The notes beneath the pieces were generated by a model. That model ran no database searches, was not told the origin of the DNA, and was given only the letters and a program-made list of their open reading frames with translations. Positions 48,359-49,599 of a stretch of DNA of 49,599 nucleotides are shown here, piece after piece. The position numbers were made by a program, and so were the translations under genes. Source of the DNA: DASXRU01 sp039933315 (lineage in GTDB: Bacteria; Acidobacteriota; Blastocatellia; Pyrinomonadales; Pyrinomonadaceae); assembly GCA_039933315.1 (NCBI GenBank), contig JBDTOI010000010.1, positions 1-49,599 of the forward strand. The letters run 5' to 3'. How positions within the stretch are numbered: position 1 is the stretch's first letter; the number at the start of each line of letters is the position of its first letter.

Positions 48359-49599
48359 ATGAAACGGTCGCCACTCCTCGTAATCTTCATCACTGTCTTC
48401 ATCGACCTGCTGGGGTTTGGCATCGTCATTCCCGTGCTGCCCTTCTATGCCGAGGGTACCCAGTTCAATGCAACTCCGCGGATGGTGGGACTGCTGTTCG
48501 CTTCCTACTCGGTCATGCAGGTCATCTTCTCGCCGATCCTCGGGAGGCTGTCGGATAAGCACGGCCGGCGTCCGGTGTTACTCCTGAGTATTCTCGGCAC
48601 TGGTATTGGCTTTCTGATTCTCGGGGCGGCGAATACCCTTTTACTCCTTTTTGTCGGACGCATTATCGACGGCATTTCCGGCGGCAACATTTCAACGGCG
48701 CAAGCCTATGTCGCCGATATCACGACCCGCGAGAACCGCGCCCAGGGAATGGGAATGATCGGAGCTGCCTTTGGGCTGGGGTTTATTTTCGGACCAGCGA
48801 TTGGAGGGATTCTCAGTCGCTGGGGTATCAGTGTGCCGTTTTACTTCGCCGCGGGTCTGGCCTTTGCTAATGCAATTCTGCTGTATTTCACTTTGCCGGA
48901 AACGGTCACTAAAGATCATCCGGCCCGAGTTTCAGCAGCGGGTGGGAGAGGTTTGTCTCAGCTTATTAGCTCCTTGACGCAGCCACGTCTGGGATTTGTG
49001 CTGACGATCTACTTTCTCTTTATCGTGGCGTTCTCGATCATGACCACTTCGTTTTCTCTGTACACGATGTTTCGCTTCGGCTATGACGCGCAACACAATG
49101 GTTGGTTGTTCGCGTATGTGGGTATCATCGCGGTGATCATACAGGGCGGATTAATTGGCCGCCTGGTGAAACGGTTTGGCGAGCTGCCTTTAGTCATCAT
49201 CGGTGCAGTCTGTTTTGCGGGCAGCCTTTTTGCGGTGCCGTTCGTCGGTCCGCAGAAAGGGGGCCTGCTGGCCCTATTGATCGGCGGCGGCATCTTCTCG
49301 CTGGGAAACTCGCTGGCCACCCCGGCCCTGACCAGCCTGGCATCCAAGAGTGCAGGCCCCGCCGGCCAGGGGGGCGTGCTGGGCGTTACGCAGTCTGTGG
49401 CGAGTCTGGCGCGGGTTGTCGGCCCGGTGCTGGCAGCGGTCCTGATACACAGCGCCATAGCATATCCGGGTGCGGACGGGCTGAAACACTACATGAGTGA
49501 TCACTCGTTGTTGGTAACTTTCTGGACTGCCTCAGGAATCATGCTGGCGGCTTTTCTGGCGGCAGTTTATTTCACCCGCGTGCATGCGCCTGAGTATTC
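48359..49599 (+). CDS. MFS transporter of the TetA/multidrug type, C-terminus beyond the window
   Basis: An open frame from ATG 48359 runs to the right edge: 413 codons with no stop. It starts with a hydrophobic helix (LLVIFITVFIDLLGFGIVIPVLPF) containing the TetA-like DLLGFG motif. Motif A is GRLSDKHGRRPVL between helices 2 and 3. At least ten to eleven helices are seen, ending near FWTASGIMLAAFLAAVYF. This class (DHA1) exports drugs or metabolites with protons. The missing part is likely the last few residues only. Confidence 0.88.
   Translation, partial: MKRSPLLVIFITVFIDLLGFGIVIPVLPFYAEGTQFNATPRMVGLLFASYSVMQVIFSPILGRLSDKHGRRPVLLLSILGTGIGFLILGAANTLLLLFVGRIIDGISGGNISTAQAYVADITTRENRAQGMGMIGAAFGLGFIFGPAIGGILSRWGISVPFYFAAGLAFANAILLYFTLPETVTKDHPARVSAAGGRGLSQLISSLTQPRLGFVLTIYFLFIVAFSIMTTSFSLYTMFRFGYDAQHNGWLFAYVGIIAVIIQGGLIGRLVKRFGELPLVIIGAVCFAGSLFAVPFVGPQKGGLLALLIGGGIFSLGNSLATPALTSLASKSAGPAGQGGVLGVTQSVASLARVVGPVLAAVLIHSAIAYPGADGLKHYMSDHSLLVTFWTASGIMLAAFLAAVYFTRVHAPEY

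Overview
The window reads as chromosomal DNA of a diderm bacterium, most likely an Acidobacteriota of the Blastocatellia/Pyrinomonadaceae type. The lineage is inferred from gene content: two Oar-like TonB receptors with an N-terminal carboxypeptidase-regulatory-like domain, an HspR-controlled dnaK operon in an organism that also carries LPS heptose genes, a zinc-ribbon protein beside PilT, and DUF4388 and FHA-GGDEF proteins. I see no rRNA, tRNA, CRISPR, prophage or transposase gene.

Layout. 1-2025 (minus): an HD-domain phosphohydrolase, an AhpD/CMD-like gene interrupted by a TGA at its CxxC motif, and the start of a secreted protein that leaves the window. 2599-8172 (plus): a TonB receptor and two tandem secreted TPR proteins. 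8274-13375: ribA (minus), then FHA-GGDEF and a PilN-PilO-PilP-pseudopilin operon. 13677-24554 (plus): a 27-residue Lys/Ala-rich histone-like peptide, cupin, trmL, typA, thiE, pilT, a zinc-ribbon pseudo-receiver, a PLP transsulfuration enzyme, a CDF metal exporter, a small unknown, a TrpF-like protein and a LarA-like enzyme. 24678-31209 (plus): a secreted unknown, a metallothionein, a Lol-like set (lipoprotein, FtsX-type permease, ATPase, small membrane protein, LolA-like protein) and a radical SAM protein. 31277-35061 (minus): rfaE1, a heptosyltransferase-like GT9, a Trm112-like protein and a cytochrome P450. 35275-38151: an unknown, a DUF4388 protein, a methyltransferase and a YceI protein. 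38206-47496 (minus): a second TonB receptor, hspR, dnaJ, dnaK, pgsA and a metallophosphoesterase. 47813-49599 (plus): DoxX and an MFS transporter running off the right edge.

Much of the region concerns the cell envelope: TonB uptake, type IV pilus inner-membrane parts and the retraction motor, lipoprotein sorting, LPS heptose and phospholipid synthesis. The best candidates for something new are: (i) the CMD-like gene whose in-frame TGA replaces the second redox cysteine and is followed by a hairpin placed like a bacterial SECIS, although a separate 1-nt frameshift also fits a pseudogene; (ii) related inverted-repeat elements filling both gaps of dnaK-dnaJ-hspR; (iii) an almost full-length complement of the 16S 3' end upstream of the pilus operon; (iv) the single-permease Lol-like cluster; and (v) several structured leaders and operators. 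Four small or edge genes (1-98, 13677-13760, 25417-25569, 33421-33594) and the edge MFS gene were found by reading the sequence directly.
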